A stretch of 64,000 bases of DNA. It comes from Xanthostigma xanthostigma (taxonomy: Eukaryota; Arthropoda; Insecta; Raphidioptera; Raphidiidae). Location: the NCBI GenBank assembly GCA_963575645.1, contig OY754464.1, forward strand, positions 78,466,948 through 78,530,947. Direction: 5' to 3'. Shown here piece after piece: positions 52,721-63,918 of this stretch (positions are counted from its first letter, which is position 1; each line of letters opens with the position of its first letter). The position numbers and the translations under genes were made by a program. The notes below the pieces were generated by a model. The model searched no databases. It was not told the origin of the DNA and was given only the letters and a program-made list of their open reading frames with translations.

Positions 52721-52778
52721 GAGCGATGTAGCGTAGTGGTGAGAGCACTAGACTCGTATTCGGAGGAGGTACCGGGTT
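52721..52778 (+). mobile_element. SINE family S, head only, cut inside the B box
   Basis: GTAGCGTAGTGGTGAGAGCA to GAGGTACCGGGT, then joins directly to repeat L at TTTGCTTCTGAACTAATAG. The break falls inside GGGTTCGAA. Confidence 0.75.
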
Positions 52779-52850
52779 TTTGTTTGCTTCTGAACTAATA
52801 GCTTTGGGCGAATTCTATCGGATGTCGCTACATGTTACTAAAACAGTTTT
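52779..52850. repeat. Repeat L, single unit
   Basis: Matches 40440-40515 (CTGAACTAATAGCTTTGGGC, GTCGCTACATGTTACTAAAA). Confidence 0.75.
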
Positions 52851-53485
52851 TTTTTTGACATAACTCTTGAGTTTAGAGACAAAATATAAAACTCGATAAA
52901 TTAGTTAGTCGAAACTGTATCGTCGTCTTGAGCACACTTTAACACTTTTAAATAAAAACGTAATATTAAATAAAAATGACTTTTATTATTTTTTATTACT
53001 CATGCGGGAAAAGTGGTATCTTTACGCATGCTGTAGCTATTTTCATTTGCGTGCGGAAACTTTATTTGTCGCACTGAAATTATTGTTTGCCGCACGCAAA
53101 TTCAGAGAAAAAACAAAATAATAACGGTGTTAATGTCAACGAAACAAACTGTCATTTGAAGCAGATTTGAGGTTAAAATTTTCGATTATGGACTTTTATT
53201 CTTGACAATTTTAACAATTTTAACTGAATTTTCAACTTTTTAATGATTTAATTTTAATTTTTATTACTTCTAATTTCTTTTTTTAATTCGTAATAAAATT
53301 TTAATTTAGTTTAATCCGTCATAAAAAATAGTATGTGCAACTCGTGCGGCATTGTCGCACTAGTTGCACAATATACTATTATTCTTCCCTAACCTTTGCA
53401 AATATCAAAAAAAAACAATACACATTTTTAAAATTGCATTAAAATTGGTTCAGTGGACGAACATCGTGACGCGAGATTTTTATTT
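52851..53485. other. Unassigned stretch with one hairpin
   Basis: Around 53325-53390 the words AAATAGTATGTGCAACT and GTTGCACAATATACTATT form a hairpin like that at 2577-2669. Otherwise nothing recognised. Confidence 0.45.
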
Positions 53486-54981
53486 ATACAGAATGGTTTT
53501 TAAGTTGATTCTTCTTTTTAACAGCGTGTAGAAATCAAATAGACGAATTATTATTTTAAGTAACTTTTTTTGACAAAACTCAAAAACAAGAGAGAAACAG
53601 CCCTTCAAAGTATAAATAAATCTTTTAAATTTTATTTAATTAATTCAAAAGCCCGGTTAACGCACGAGAAAAAATGATAGTACGAATCGGAAATGCATGC
53701 CAAATAATGCACGGAAGGACCTTATCGCTACTACAAGCATGGCTACGACCCACCCCTCAACAAAACGGGGACAACTTCGAACAATTTCTGTGCATACTTG
53801 ATAATGACATAACATATTTCCATAGTGACATAACATAACGCCAGGACCGACATCAAAATTTGATCAAATTTAAAAAAACTTTCAAAGCCCGTTTCTCTTT
53901 CATTTTTGATTTTTGGTAAAAAAGTTATTTGAAATATTCGTTCGTCTATTTGATTTCTACACGCTGTTAAAAAAGAAAAATATCAACTTAGAAATCATCC
54001 AGTGTACGCATCTTTGTGTGTCCAACAAAACGGGGACAACTTCGAACAATTTCTGTGAATACTTGATAATGACAACATAATTCCATAATGACATAACATA
54101 ACGCCAGGATCGACCTCAAAATTTAATAAAACTTTCAAAGCCCGTTTCTCTTTCATTTTTGAGTTTTGGTAAAAAAGTTACTTGAAATATTCGTTCGTCT
54201 ATTTGATTTCTACACACTGTTAAAAAAGAAGTACCTATCAACTTAGAAATCAACCTGTATACGCATTTTTGTGTCCAACAAAACGGGGACAACTTTGAAC
54301 AATTTCTGTGAATACTTGATAATGACATAACATATTTCCATAGTGACATAACATAACGCCAGGACCGACCTCAAAATTCAATAAAATTTTAAAGCCCGTT
54401 TCTCTTTCATTTTTGAGTTTCGATAAAAAAGTTACTTGAAATATTTGTTCGTCTATTTGGTCTACACGCTGTTAAAAAAGAAGTATCAACTTAGAAATCA
54501 TCCTGTGTACGCATCCTGTGTGTTCAACAAAGCGGGGACAACTTCGAACAATTTCTGTGCATACTTGATAATGACATAACATATTTCCATAGTGACATAA
54601 CATAACGCCAGGACCGACCTCAAAATTTAATAAAACTCAGAAAGCCCGTTTCTCTTTCATTTTTGAGTTTCGATAAAAAAGTTACTTGAAATATTTGTTC
54701 GTCTATTTGATTTCTACACGCTGTTAAAAAAGAAGTATCAACTTAGAAATCATCCTGTGTACGCATCCTGTGTGTCCAACAAAACGGGGACAACTTTGAA
54801 CAATTTCTGTGAATACTTGATAATGACATAACATATTTCCATAGTGACATAACATAACGCCAGGACCGACCTCAAAATTCAATAAAATTTTAAAGCACGT
54901 TTCTCTTTCATTTTTGTGTTTCGATAAAAAAGTTACTTGAAATATTTGTTCGTCTATTTGATTAAAAATCATCATGTATAT
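53486..54981. mobile_element. Foldback element K, copy 1, with arm amplified in tandem
   Basis: The left arm (53486-53610) starts ATACAGAATGG. Its inverse, ending in the TTTCTACACGCTGTTAAAAA region, is repeated at 53956, 54209, 54461 and 54713 with a period of about 252 bp. Each unit also holds AACGGGGACAACTTCGAACA and GACATAACATAACGCCAGGA. The terminal unit is truncated. Confidence 0.85.
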
Positions 54982-55258
54982 AGAATATAGATATAGACAG
55001 ACTGTATGCTCTGATAGTTTTGCTTGAACACACTGTACATAAAACTGTTTGTCTCACAGTGGGTGGACGTGATCAGGAGGCGTCGCGTCTCGTATTCTGT
55101 TTATCAAGATCTGATACTGATAGCATAAACAATGCAGACTGCAGCCGGCCGTTTTAAGGTCACTTTAAACCTGCAGCCGTGATATCGAGTTTCGATTTCT
55201 AATCGATAATATAGTGATTACGCTCCGTACATCGATACCCGATTACAGTAGTTCGTAG
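54982..55258. other. Unassigned stretch
   Basis: No gene or repeat recognised. Confidence 0.35.
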
Positions 55259-55515
55259 TGTAACAAAACTGTTCTAGTCCGTAGTGGAAATTACTTATTT
55301 ACAATAATAAATGTTTAACAAAACGGTTAAACACACAACTTCTTTAACTTAACAGAAATGATAACGTTAACAGAAACAAAACTAATAGTTCTAAATAATA
55401 AAATAGAAGACTAAGTAACAGAAGAATATAAAGTCCTGATTATGTACACAAAAACACATACAACTATATTTACAATACAGGAACACAACAAAGTTTATCC
55501 AGTACACTTATTCAA
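55259..55515 (-). mobile_element. LTR 3'-end fragment, TGTTACA family, minus strand
   Basis: TGTAACAAAACTGTTCTAG (inverse of the LTR 3' end), followed by the inverse of the AATAAATAATTTCC and GTTCCTGTATTGTAAAT parts of 37679-38253. Confidence 0.75.
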
Positions 55516-55590
55516 GTGTAAATTTTTTAAATCGGTTCAGTTGTTTCGAAGATTAGCGCGGATGAACATCGTGACACGAGACTTTTATAT

Positions 55591-57218
55591 ATACAGAATG
55601 ATTTTTTAGTTGATTTTCTTTTTTAACAGCGTGTAGAAATCAACAGACGAACAAATATATATATTTTTTTAAACTCAAAAATAAGAGCGAAACAGCCGTT
55701 CAAAAATTTTTTTTGACGTGATAACGTCTTATAAATTGATGAATCACCAATATTATAAATTGATAAAACACCGGCTGCATGTTCGAAAAAGTGTAACGTA
55801 ACGTTCCTAACGTTCCGCCTGACCCTGTGCGTGCTTTTTGCTAATTTCTCGCTCAATTTAAATCAGATCGGTTTGAAACCAGTCTTAAACGAAAGAGGAG
55901 AACATTTTACATAGATTTCGTATAACAGAATTTGCCTAAACAGTTTTTTTATACATATAGAAAAATATTTTATACAAATTTATATAGAAAAATAGCTGTA
56001 TAAATGCAATGTTGTGTAATGCATGGCGCGACGCGGTCGGTTGTCTTTGTTTGCCGTACATGGAAATTAGAAGCAAACGTATGTCTTGTCTTAACATGAA
56101 AACAGCTGCATTTCTAATGTTTAATTCAATTTTTTGACATTAGTAGGTATATTGTGAAATGCAAAGCCTGCTAAGTTAAGTATTGGAATAACTAATTATT
56201 ATTAGAACATAATACTTTGTAAGTTGCAAACGTCACTTTTGACATTTCTTATCATTCCGACACCAAGGATAAGCGGATTGAAACCAAATTTTGGGAGGTT
56301 TAGGTTATGTATTACGGAATACGTTATCACGTAAAACTATCGTCCGTAAACCGACTTTACAGACAACCATTTTTTTATTAAATTTTATTAATTCAAAAGC
56401 CCGGTTAACACACGCGAAGAAATGAGAGCACGTATCGGAAATGCATCCCAAATAATTCGCGGAAGGCCCTTATCGCTACTACAAGCATGGCTACGACGCA
56501 CGCATCTTTGTGTCCAACAAAACGGGGACAATTTCGAACAATTTCTGTGAATACTTGATAATGACATAACATATTTCCATAGTGACATAACATAACGCCA
56601 GGATCTTTCAAAGCCCGTTTCTCTTTCATTTTTGATTTTTGGTAAAAAAGTTACTTGAAATATTCGTTCGTCTATTTGATTTCTACACGCTGTTAAAAAA
56701 GAAAAATATCAACTTAGAAATCATCCTGTGTACGCATCTTTGTGTGTCCAACAAAACGGGGACAACTTCGAACAATTTCGGTGAATACTTGATAATGACA
56801 ACATATTTTCATAGTGACATAACATAACGCCAGGATCTTTCAAAGCCCGTTTCTCTTTCATTTTTGATTTTTGGTAAAAAAGTTACTTGAAATATTCGTT
56901 CGTCTATTTGATTTCTATACGCTGTTAAAAAAGAAAAATATCAACTTAGAAATCATCCTGTGTACGCATCTTTGTGTGTCCAACAAAACGGGGACAACTT
57001 CGAACAATTTCTGTGAATACTTGATAATGACATAACATATTTCCATAGTGACATAACATAACGCCAGGACCGACTTCAAAATTTAATTAAACTTTGAAAG
57101 GCCGTTTCTCTTTCATTTTTGAGTTTTGATAAAAAAGTTACTTGAAATATTTGTTCGTGCATTTGATTTCTACACGCTGTTAAAGAAAAATAATCAACTT
57201 AAAAATCATTCTGTATAT
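55591..57218. mobile_element. Foldback element K, copy 2, with family B inside
   Basis: Left end ATACAGAATGATTTTTTAG, right end TCATTCTGTATAT, inverted. The arm-derived unit is repeated at 56682, 56914 and 57169 (spacing 232-255 bp). Family B copy B2 (55715-56370) interrupts the left part exactly where K1 is continuous. Confidence 0.85.
55715..56370. mobile_element. Family B element, copy B2 (656 bp), nested in K2
   Basis: GACGTGATAACGTCTTATAA to TTTACAGACAACCAT, inverse of B1 with about 90% or better identity by eye. Copy K1 provides the approximate empty site (between TTCAAA and AAATTTTATT). Confidence 0.85.
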
Positions 57219-57741
57219 CTGCGAGGAGATATACGTCCAAAGGAAAGCAGCTTTTTTTTTTGAATATAAATAGAACTATATGCAACGTTAAAAACAAACC
57301 TGTATGTCTGGGAAAGACCGCATGTTTTGAATATTCAAACTGGATTGCAAATCTAGTTTGATTTAAGGCACGCAGACGCAAAGACGTAAACACCTCTATT
57401 TTCGGTGAGGGTGTCCCTCTGCACCACACAGTCTAACGCCCGTTGGCAAATATTTTACAGCCTTATTTGATACAAAAAAAAAACACGAGCAGAATGTACG
57501 AAGTGTAAAAAAAACTTGACCAGACAGTCATTACGCCTTCAATATGGGAGTCGGCGCTTATGTCCAAACTCAAGGTAAGATAGTTATGATAAATTAATTG
57601 GTAATCAAATAAATTTTATTTTAGGAACTGGTCACAAATTAACAGCGTTCCCGCACCAGGCACGTTCAACATATTCACAGTGGTACCGAGCGGAGCGATC
57701 AGTTTGCCCCAACAAAGCGTGTAATTGCAATGAGTTCAGAT
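57219..57741. other. Unassigned stretch
   Basis: A minus-strand frame of 76 codons (57199-57429) has no stop over ordinary-looking sequence but matches nothing I know. Confidence 0.35.
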
Positions 57742-58317
57742 TAGTGATGTGTCGCTCCTGAGCGAGTCGTTCATTATGAACGACTCCTTTCTCGGAGCGG
57801 AGCGAGTCGCTCTTTTTTTTTGTGAACGACTCACTCCGAGCGCCATTACTCTGTGCTGAGCTGTTCTGTACTGTTGCATTCGCACATTTACAGAGCGCAC
57901 ACAGCACATGCCACAGAGGCACTAGTGAATTTTGCACGTACGGAGTTATCTTTGCTGAGTCATTTAATGTTGAATGACACACTGTACGTGTAAAAGTACT
58001 AAGCTTAACAGTGACTTAAACCATTCACATTGACGTCGGTGACAAAGATATAATATTATAACAATTATTATACTTTATAGTCTATCCGAAATGCGAATAA
58101 TATAAGATCAGAATCATATTAAAATGAGCTCAGAGCTGAGTGTGTATTGTGCTGTGCAATGCTTCGTGACTCCTGAGCATGGCATGATGACAGTTCACAC
58201 CTCTGCAGTAGTGCGTACTGTCTAGTGACGCTCCTTTGAACGACTCCCTCTGAGCGACTCTTTCAAGTGAGCGGAGCGCACGGAGTCAGCTGCCAATAAA
58301 GAGTCGACACATCACTA
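57742..58317 (-). mobile_element. hAT-type family I, copy 2
   Basis: TAGTGATGTGTCGCTCC to GAGTCGACACATCACTA. Inverted relative to 20511-21065. Nested palindromes such as GAGCGAGTCGTTCATTATGA near the end. Flanking octamers do not match. Confidence 0.8.
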
Positions 58318-58761
58318 TACTTAGTAGTAATCTTCAATAAATAAAATAACAATTTATTGTCTTTGGGGGCTCTTTTTATCTACGGCGCCCTGGGCTGCAG
58401 TCCAAAAAGCCCATATATAGATCCGCCCCTGTAGGCAGGGTTGTGTGGGACCGTTTATTTACATTCCTGAAAATGTCAGTGATGACAATGTCAAACCGCA
58501 TAATAACGTGTACATATTCGGTGATTTACAAAATTGAATTTAAACAGCGTACTTAGTATTCCGTGACGTTTTAAAAAATAGCATCATAACAATAAAGAAA
58601 AACCACTAAAACCAACTATAAAAAAAGCTGACATTAATTCACCTTTTATGTTGGTATGACTCTAAAGGCACATAAAGACAGATCTACAGGGTGTTAATTT
58701 TGTTGGGAGTAAAACCGTGCAATTGACGAGACACTTTTATGGGCGGACACGCTGCTTGGAC
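58318..58761. other. Unassigned stretch
   Basis: A GCCCTGGGCTGCAGTCC segment near 58388 resembles transposon ends but no element can be drawn. GTGCAATTGACGAGACACTT (58718) echoes 29505 and 62366. Confidence 0.4.
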
Positions 58762-58769
58762 TTCTGCTG

Positions 58770-59328
58770 TAGTGATGTGTCCACGCATGACTCTTTATTG
58801 GGAGCTGGCTCCGTGCGCTCCGCTCACTAAAAAGAGTCGCTCAGAGCGTGTCGTTCAAAGGAGCGACACTAGACAGTACGCACTACACAAGAGTGCAGAC
58901 TGCAGAGGTGTGAGCTGTCATCATGCATGCTCAGGAGTCACGTAGTATTGCACAGCACAATACACACTCTGAGCTCATTTCAATATGATTCTGATCTTAT
59001 ATTATTCGCATTTCGGATAAACTATAAAGTATAATAAAGGCTTAACAATAATAATGTTTATTGTTACAATATTATATCTTTTTCAACGACGTCAATGTGA
59101 ATGGTTTAAGTCACTGTAAGCTTAGTACTTACAGTGTGTCGTTCAACATTAAATGACTCAGCAAAGATAACTCCGTACGTGCAAAATTCACTATGCAACA
59201 GTACAGAACAGTTCAGCACAGAGCAATGGCGCTCGGAGTGAGTCATTCACAAAAAAAGAGCGATTCGCTCCGCTCCGAGAAGGGAGACGTTCATTATGAA
59301 CGACTCGCTCAGGAGCGACACATCACTA
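58770..59328 (+). mobile_element. hAT-type family I, copy 3, with perfect target duplication
   Basis: TAGTGATGTGTCC to GACACATCACTA, 559 bp, flanked by TTCTGCTG (58762-58769 and 59329-59336), an 8-bp target duplication. Subterminal GAGCGACTCGCTC words. No transposase. Confidence 0.9.
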
Positions 59329-59332
59329 TTCT

Positions 59333-59735
59333 GCTGGTCGGCAGGCTGGGTACGAAGCTGGAAATGACGTCACTGCGGTCTCGCCTGCTAGCTCACAAGA
59401 TAGGTTTTAAAATTAGAACAGGGGCTATTTTTCTTGATAGGTCCTCTGCTAGGTATGAGCAAGAACCAATCTTGTCATGTGAGCGACTTGAACAAACGCC
59501 TGCAAACAAGCACTGTGCCATAGTGTGTGTTCTGTTCAGAGACAATAAACATGCACTTTTGTTACCGTTCTAACTATCACTGCGCGCGCACCAAATCTAC
59601 CTGCAGAGCAAGCTTATAAAGACGTCTCGTGTGAAGCGAGCACTTAATAGCAATCAAGAAAATCAGCGCTAGAAAACTAGCAGTGAAATCTAGCAAGAAA
59701 CCTAGCGGCAAATCAAGACTTGTGCAATTAATAGC
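59333..59735. repeat. Dispersed repeat V, copy 2
   Basis: Inverse of 47433-47835. hAT copy 3 inserted at or near its left edge. Confidence 0.7.
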
Positions 59736-59755
59736 AATGGGCAAATGAAGTATTT

Positions 59756-60017
59756 TTAGGACATTGGGATAAGGTAGGCATATTTGCAGCATAGGAGTTT
59801 GACAGGCATAATCGGCCATGGCCTTGAATAAGAAACCATCTCGATATTTATCTAAAACTGTTGAGGGAAACCATGGAAAACCTCGACAAGATGGCCGGTA
59901 GAGGAATTACCGTTTCTCGGCGAGAGGCCGCAGGAAAGAGTCCCAGCCACTTCTGCCCCCGCCGGGATTCGAACCCGGTACCTCCCGAATGCGAGTCCAA
60001 GGCTCTCACCACTATAC
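59756..60017 (-). mobile_element. tRNA-headed SINE family S, copy 2
   Basis: Minus strand: head with AGTGGTGAGAGCCTTGGACT and CCGGGTTCGAATCCCGGCG, body with TCTCGCCGAGAAACGGTAAT, and 3' part ending in CCTTATCCCAATGTCC. Parallels 50850-51095. Confidence 0.85.
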
Positions 60018-60427
60018 GTACAAGTTGTTTAATTAAAATGTAATTTTCATTTCCACTTTATTATCGTAAAAATTTTCCTTAAAAGTGTGAAGCAATTATG
60101 CAAAACGTAATTCACAAAAAAAAATCGTAACTAAATTCCTACAACAAAAATGCTTGCACACCCTGTATATGGATGTAGATGCCACTACCTACTGCAATAA
60201 GCATGCGAATAACGAAATAATGACATTATGCAAGTAAACAAATGACGATTGCACTCAGACGGTAACTTGCATATGAATTTGTGTATTACGGACTTGCATA
60301 TCTACATAGCATTATGCATATTATTTAGTAGACGATTTGTAAAATGCAATGGCTTCAAGCATTTGCTGTTCACGCGCATTAAAATACCGGGCAGACGTGT
60401 CAGGCATAAATCTGCACGTTGTCGCAC
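60018..60427. other. Unassigned stretch
   Basis: No gene or matched repeat. Confidence 0.35.
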
Positions 60428-61240
60428 ACTAGCAGGGTGGTCACAGACAAATGATTTTAAATTTCCCTGCTAATTTTTAGGTTTTCCAAGAAATTATACT
60501 TTCTAATATTTAATATATCTTATTTCTATTGTAACAGAACTGTTCTATTTCGCGGTGGAAAATATTTATTTACAATAGTGAAACGTTAACAAAACAAATA
60601 AACTAAAAGCACTTCTCTATAACGTAACAGAAACAAAACAACAAATTCTAACTAATAACACACCAGCATTTATTAAGCACACTTATTTATTAACTATATA
60701 CAGTTCATTTATATATTTATCTCAGCTGTTACCTTACTTTTCATAGTACTGACTGTCAATTTATGTCACAATAATTCCAGATAAATATCGAGATGGTTCC
60801 TTATTCTAGGCCAAGGCCGATTACCACTAGCAGGGTGGCCACAAAAAAGTGATTTTAAATTTTCCTGCTAATTTTTAGGATTTCCAGGAAATTATACTTT
60901 CCAATGATTTTAATATCTTATTTGCATTGTAACAAAACTGTTCTAGTTCGTGGTGGAAAATAAAAGCACTTCTCTATAACGTAACAGAAACAAAACAACA
61001 AATTCTAACTAATAAAACAAAATAATAAGTAATAAAGAATACAAAGTCACTATTTATGTACACAAAATATTTACAACAAAGGAACACACAAAAAGTTATT
61101 TAGCACACTTATTTATTAACTATATACAGTTCATTTATCTATTTATCTCAGCTGTTACCTCAGTACTTTTCATGATACTGACTGTCAATTTATGTCACAA
61201 TAATTCCAGATAAATATCGAGATGGTTCCTTATTCAAGGC
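60428..61240. repeat. Tandem duplication of about 400 bp
   Basis: ACTAGCAGGGTGG starts at 60428 and 60826. Each unit contains a CCTGCTAATTTTTAGG part, an inverted LTR 3' fragment of the TGTTACA family (60533-60770 and 60928-61200) and a SINE S fragment (AAATATCGAGATGGTTCC). The first unit lacks part of the LTR middle. Confidence 0.8.
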
Positions 61241-61685
61241 CAAGGCTGATTGCCTGTTAAACTCCTATGCTCAAAATTGACCTACCTTATCCTAAAGTCC
61301 TAAAATTTCTTCATTCGCCCATTGCTATTAATTAAGTGGAAGTTTAAAAATGTAGAAAATAGCGGGAGGTGTGATAGATGGAAAATAGTAATGGTGGTCT
61401 GTTATGACATAAAGTCGAGAAATGGACGTTAAACGCATTATTATTACTATTTAATAAAGCGCATTATATTCGTTATAGTTGTCAATTGTACACGAATCTA
61501 CGCTACCTACATAATAAACAAGCCCATGAACGCAATGAGAATGTAACAGACACAAATATTGTGTGCAGAAAAGATTTTGATAGGTCTAAGTGTTTTTGAC
61601 GAAATTTTACGTACACGCATTCCACATCTGCACTACAGTAAATCTTGGATTCTCAGAATGGTTATGTTTCTGAATTTATGTTATA
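61241..61685. other. SINE S tail then unassigned
   Basis: To about 61340 the sequence continues the inverse SINE S body (GACCTACCTTATCC, CATTCGCCCATTGCTATT). Beyond that nothing recognised. Confidence 0.45.
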
Positions 61686-61978
61686 CTACCGGTCCCGCCC
61701 GGTTTCACCCGGGTGCAAAAGAACGAATGGGGAAGGGAGGGACATGAGTACGCATATTCATCGTAGTTTATCGAGATGAATGTTGTGTCCAGATTTTATG
61801 ATGATCGGAGTTACCGTTCAAAAGTTTTTGTCGGACGGACAAATTTTGAGTTACATTTTGCAACATTGTTCACAGATGCTCCGCTCCTATTGGTCGTAGC
61901 GTGATATTATATTATAGCCTATAGCCTTCCTCGATAAATGGGCTATCCAACAAAAATATTTTTTTCAATTAGTATAGA
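61686..61978 (-). mobile_element. Helitron-type element, short form without tRNA segment (293 bp)
   Basis: On the minus strand starts TCTATACTAATT after A and ends CCGGTAG (CTAG with one change) before T. The centre reads TTTTTGTCGGACGGAC with no insert, giving the empty site for the tRNA-Lys-bearing insert seen in the other copies. Confidence 0.8.
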
Positions 61979-62136
61979 TACACACCATAAGGCGGGTTGT
62001 TGGCGATTTTGCATTAGTGAAACGAAACCATAAATAAAATCTTATAAAACGCTCTTCGAGTAAAAAAAATATGTTAGGCCCCTCTTAAAACCGCTTACGT
62101 AAAAACTTAAAGGCCCCTTACGAACAGTTTAGATTG
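61979..62136. other. Unassigned stretch
   Basis: No gene or repeat recognised. Confidence 0.35.
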
Positions 62137-62148
62137 TAGATTATATAG

Positions 62149-62343
62149 TAAAAAATAGAGAATAGTTACTTCTTACCACAACAATTTTATTAGTGGATGT
62201 ACATTTCGAGAGCTATGCTCTCATCTTCAGCAATAGCTCTCGAAATGTACATCCACTAATAAAATTGTTGTGGTAAGAAGTAACTATTCTCTATTTTTTA
62301 TTACGTTCAAACCACAGTGCTCTTATTATTAATATTTTTGTTA
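62149..62343. mobile_element. Snapback insert P3 with hammerhead-like core
   Basis: Flanked by the 12-bp direct repeat TAGATTATATAG (62137-62148 and 62344-62355). Arms (62149-62214 and 62236-62300) are almost perfect inverses, followed by a 43-bp tail. On the minus strand the loop gives CTGAAGA, a perfect GAGAGC/GCTCTC stem and GAAAT, the order of a hammerhead core. Same plan as P1 and P2. Confidence 0.75.
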
Positions 62344-62355
62344 TTAGATTATATA

Positions 62356-62895
62356 GGTTTATCCGTGCAATTGGCGCGACACTTTTATGAAACGACGTTA
62401 CGTTTGCTGTGCGTCGGATCAAACATGGCTTTAATGGAAGGCGACGTCTAGATACCAGGACGAAATTTAGTTTTTTAAAATTTGTATCATGAAATAATCA
62501 GTTACGAGATCAGACATCCAGTGCAATATCATAGAGAGTCGACTATAGTGAATTAATTAAGCCGTGAAAGGGTTAAATAACATGGATGACTTGTAAGATA
62601 AAACTACACCGCGCTGATTGTATCAGATGCTCTACATTTTTCTGAGAATTGCATGAAAGTCTCTGAATTACTGAAGTTCGTATATTAATAAAATGCTTAT
62701 ACATACATAATATTATATTTCAGTGAACAAACGCAAAGATGTAATAAATTTAATAGTTTATATTTTTTCATTGCATACAGAAGTGAACAAGGCAGATGAA
62801 GAACAATATATTTAGGTGGAATAATTATCAATGTGAAATGCCAAAGCGAAATGCTCATAAACATGACACTAGAGCCGTTTGTGACAGGAGACAAA
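62356..62895. other. Unassigned stretch
   Basis: CCGTGCAATTGGCGCGACAC at 62361 is shared with 58716 and 29503. Nothing else recognised. Confidence 0.4.
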
Positions 62896-63129
62896 ATATG
62901 GAGGGTAGAGGTAAGGATGACTATCTTATATGGGAGATAAGTTGAAAAAGTGCCCATCTAAATGCTGCTCCCAGCCAAACGCTCCATTAGATGTTTCACA
63001 TAAAAAATCTCAATCGATGTGACCAGCTGCGGAATTGTAATTTATAGGTTTCGATTATGGAGGGGTAGAGGTAAGGAGGACTATCTTATATGGGAGATAA
63101 GTTGAAAAAGTGCCCATCTAAATGCTGCA
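62896..63129. repeat. Pair of 73-bp direct repeats
   Basis: GGTAGAGGTAAGGA...CATCTAAATGCTGC occurs at about 62898-62968 and 63063-63129, with one difference (GATGAC/GAGGAC), separated by about 95 bp. Confidence 0.9.
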
Positions 63130-63446
63130 AATAACAGTTCAAAAATCGTACGGAATAGCGCTAGCGCTGCATTCAAGTATAAAATGAATTTAGCAGTTGT
63201 TTACCCTCCATATAAACGAATTGAAGTGCACTGAGTTGGAAAATTTAGTATTTTTAATGATAAGAGTCGTTAGTGCAGTATATAAAATCTAAACTGTTTA
63301 CGTAGTCCAAAATAATTTAATAAATATTAGGTTATATTTATTAAATCACCTGCTGTGAGATAGTATCGAGAGTGATTATATTTTTGTTAGCTTTTACTAA
63401 TATTTTTTAGTCATTTTATAGTTATTCATATCAGTATAATCGTTTA
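63130..63446. other. Unassigned AT-rich stretch
   Basis: No gene or repeat recognised. Confidence 0.35.
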
Positions 63447-63918
63447 TTCAACTCATGCGCGTTATTCATGTTTTATCATGCCTAAAAACCGAACCCTAAA
63501 TAGCCATTTACCGACTGGTGACAATTACTTGTCATAACTCAATGAAGATTCCTACTAGCTCGGCTATTGTGGAGTAATGAAAATAAACGTAACTATTTTC
63601 TGAGTCGTAACGAAATAGTAGGTAACAACAACTCCGTTGTTACCCATTGAGACTAAAATTGAGAGGCCGAATGTTTTCGACATGGAGTTTATTCATAACC
63701 GGCTAACCTCAAACCAAAACATTGAATCGTGCTGTTTGGTGCTGTTAGTATTGACAGTTTTTTTTATAAAGAAATAAATAGATATTTACAACATCTCACT
63801 ATAATTAAAACATGAATAACGCGCAATTGTTGAATAAAATTATGGGCGCAACTTGTAGGCTAAGTCATGACCTGTCAGCGCGATGAATGACTTAGACTAC
63901 TAGTTACGCCAATAACTA
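63447..63918. mobile_element. Harbinger-like non-autonomous element Q, copy 2 (472 bp)
   Basis: Inverse of 30783-31261, from TTCAACTCATGCGC to CGCCAATAACTA, flanked by TTA on both sides (63444-63446 and 63919-63921). The GCGCGTTATTCATG word occurs near both ends in inverted orientation. Confidence 0.85.

Noticed and set aside
57199-57429. 76-codon minus-strand frame with fairly ordinary protein composition
   Set aside because: Nothing recognisable and it overlaps the end of foldback K2. Too weak to call.
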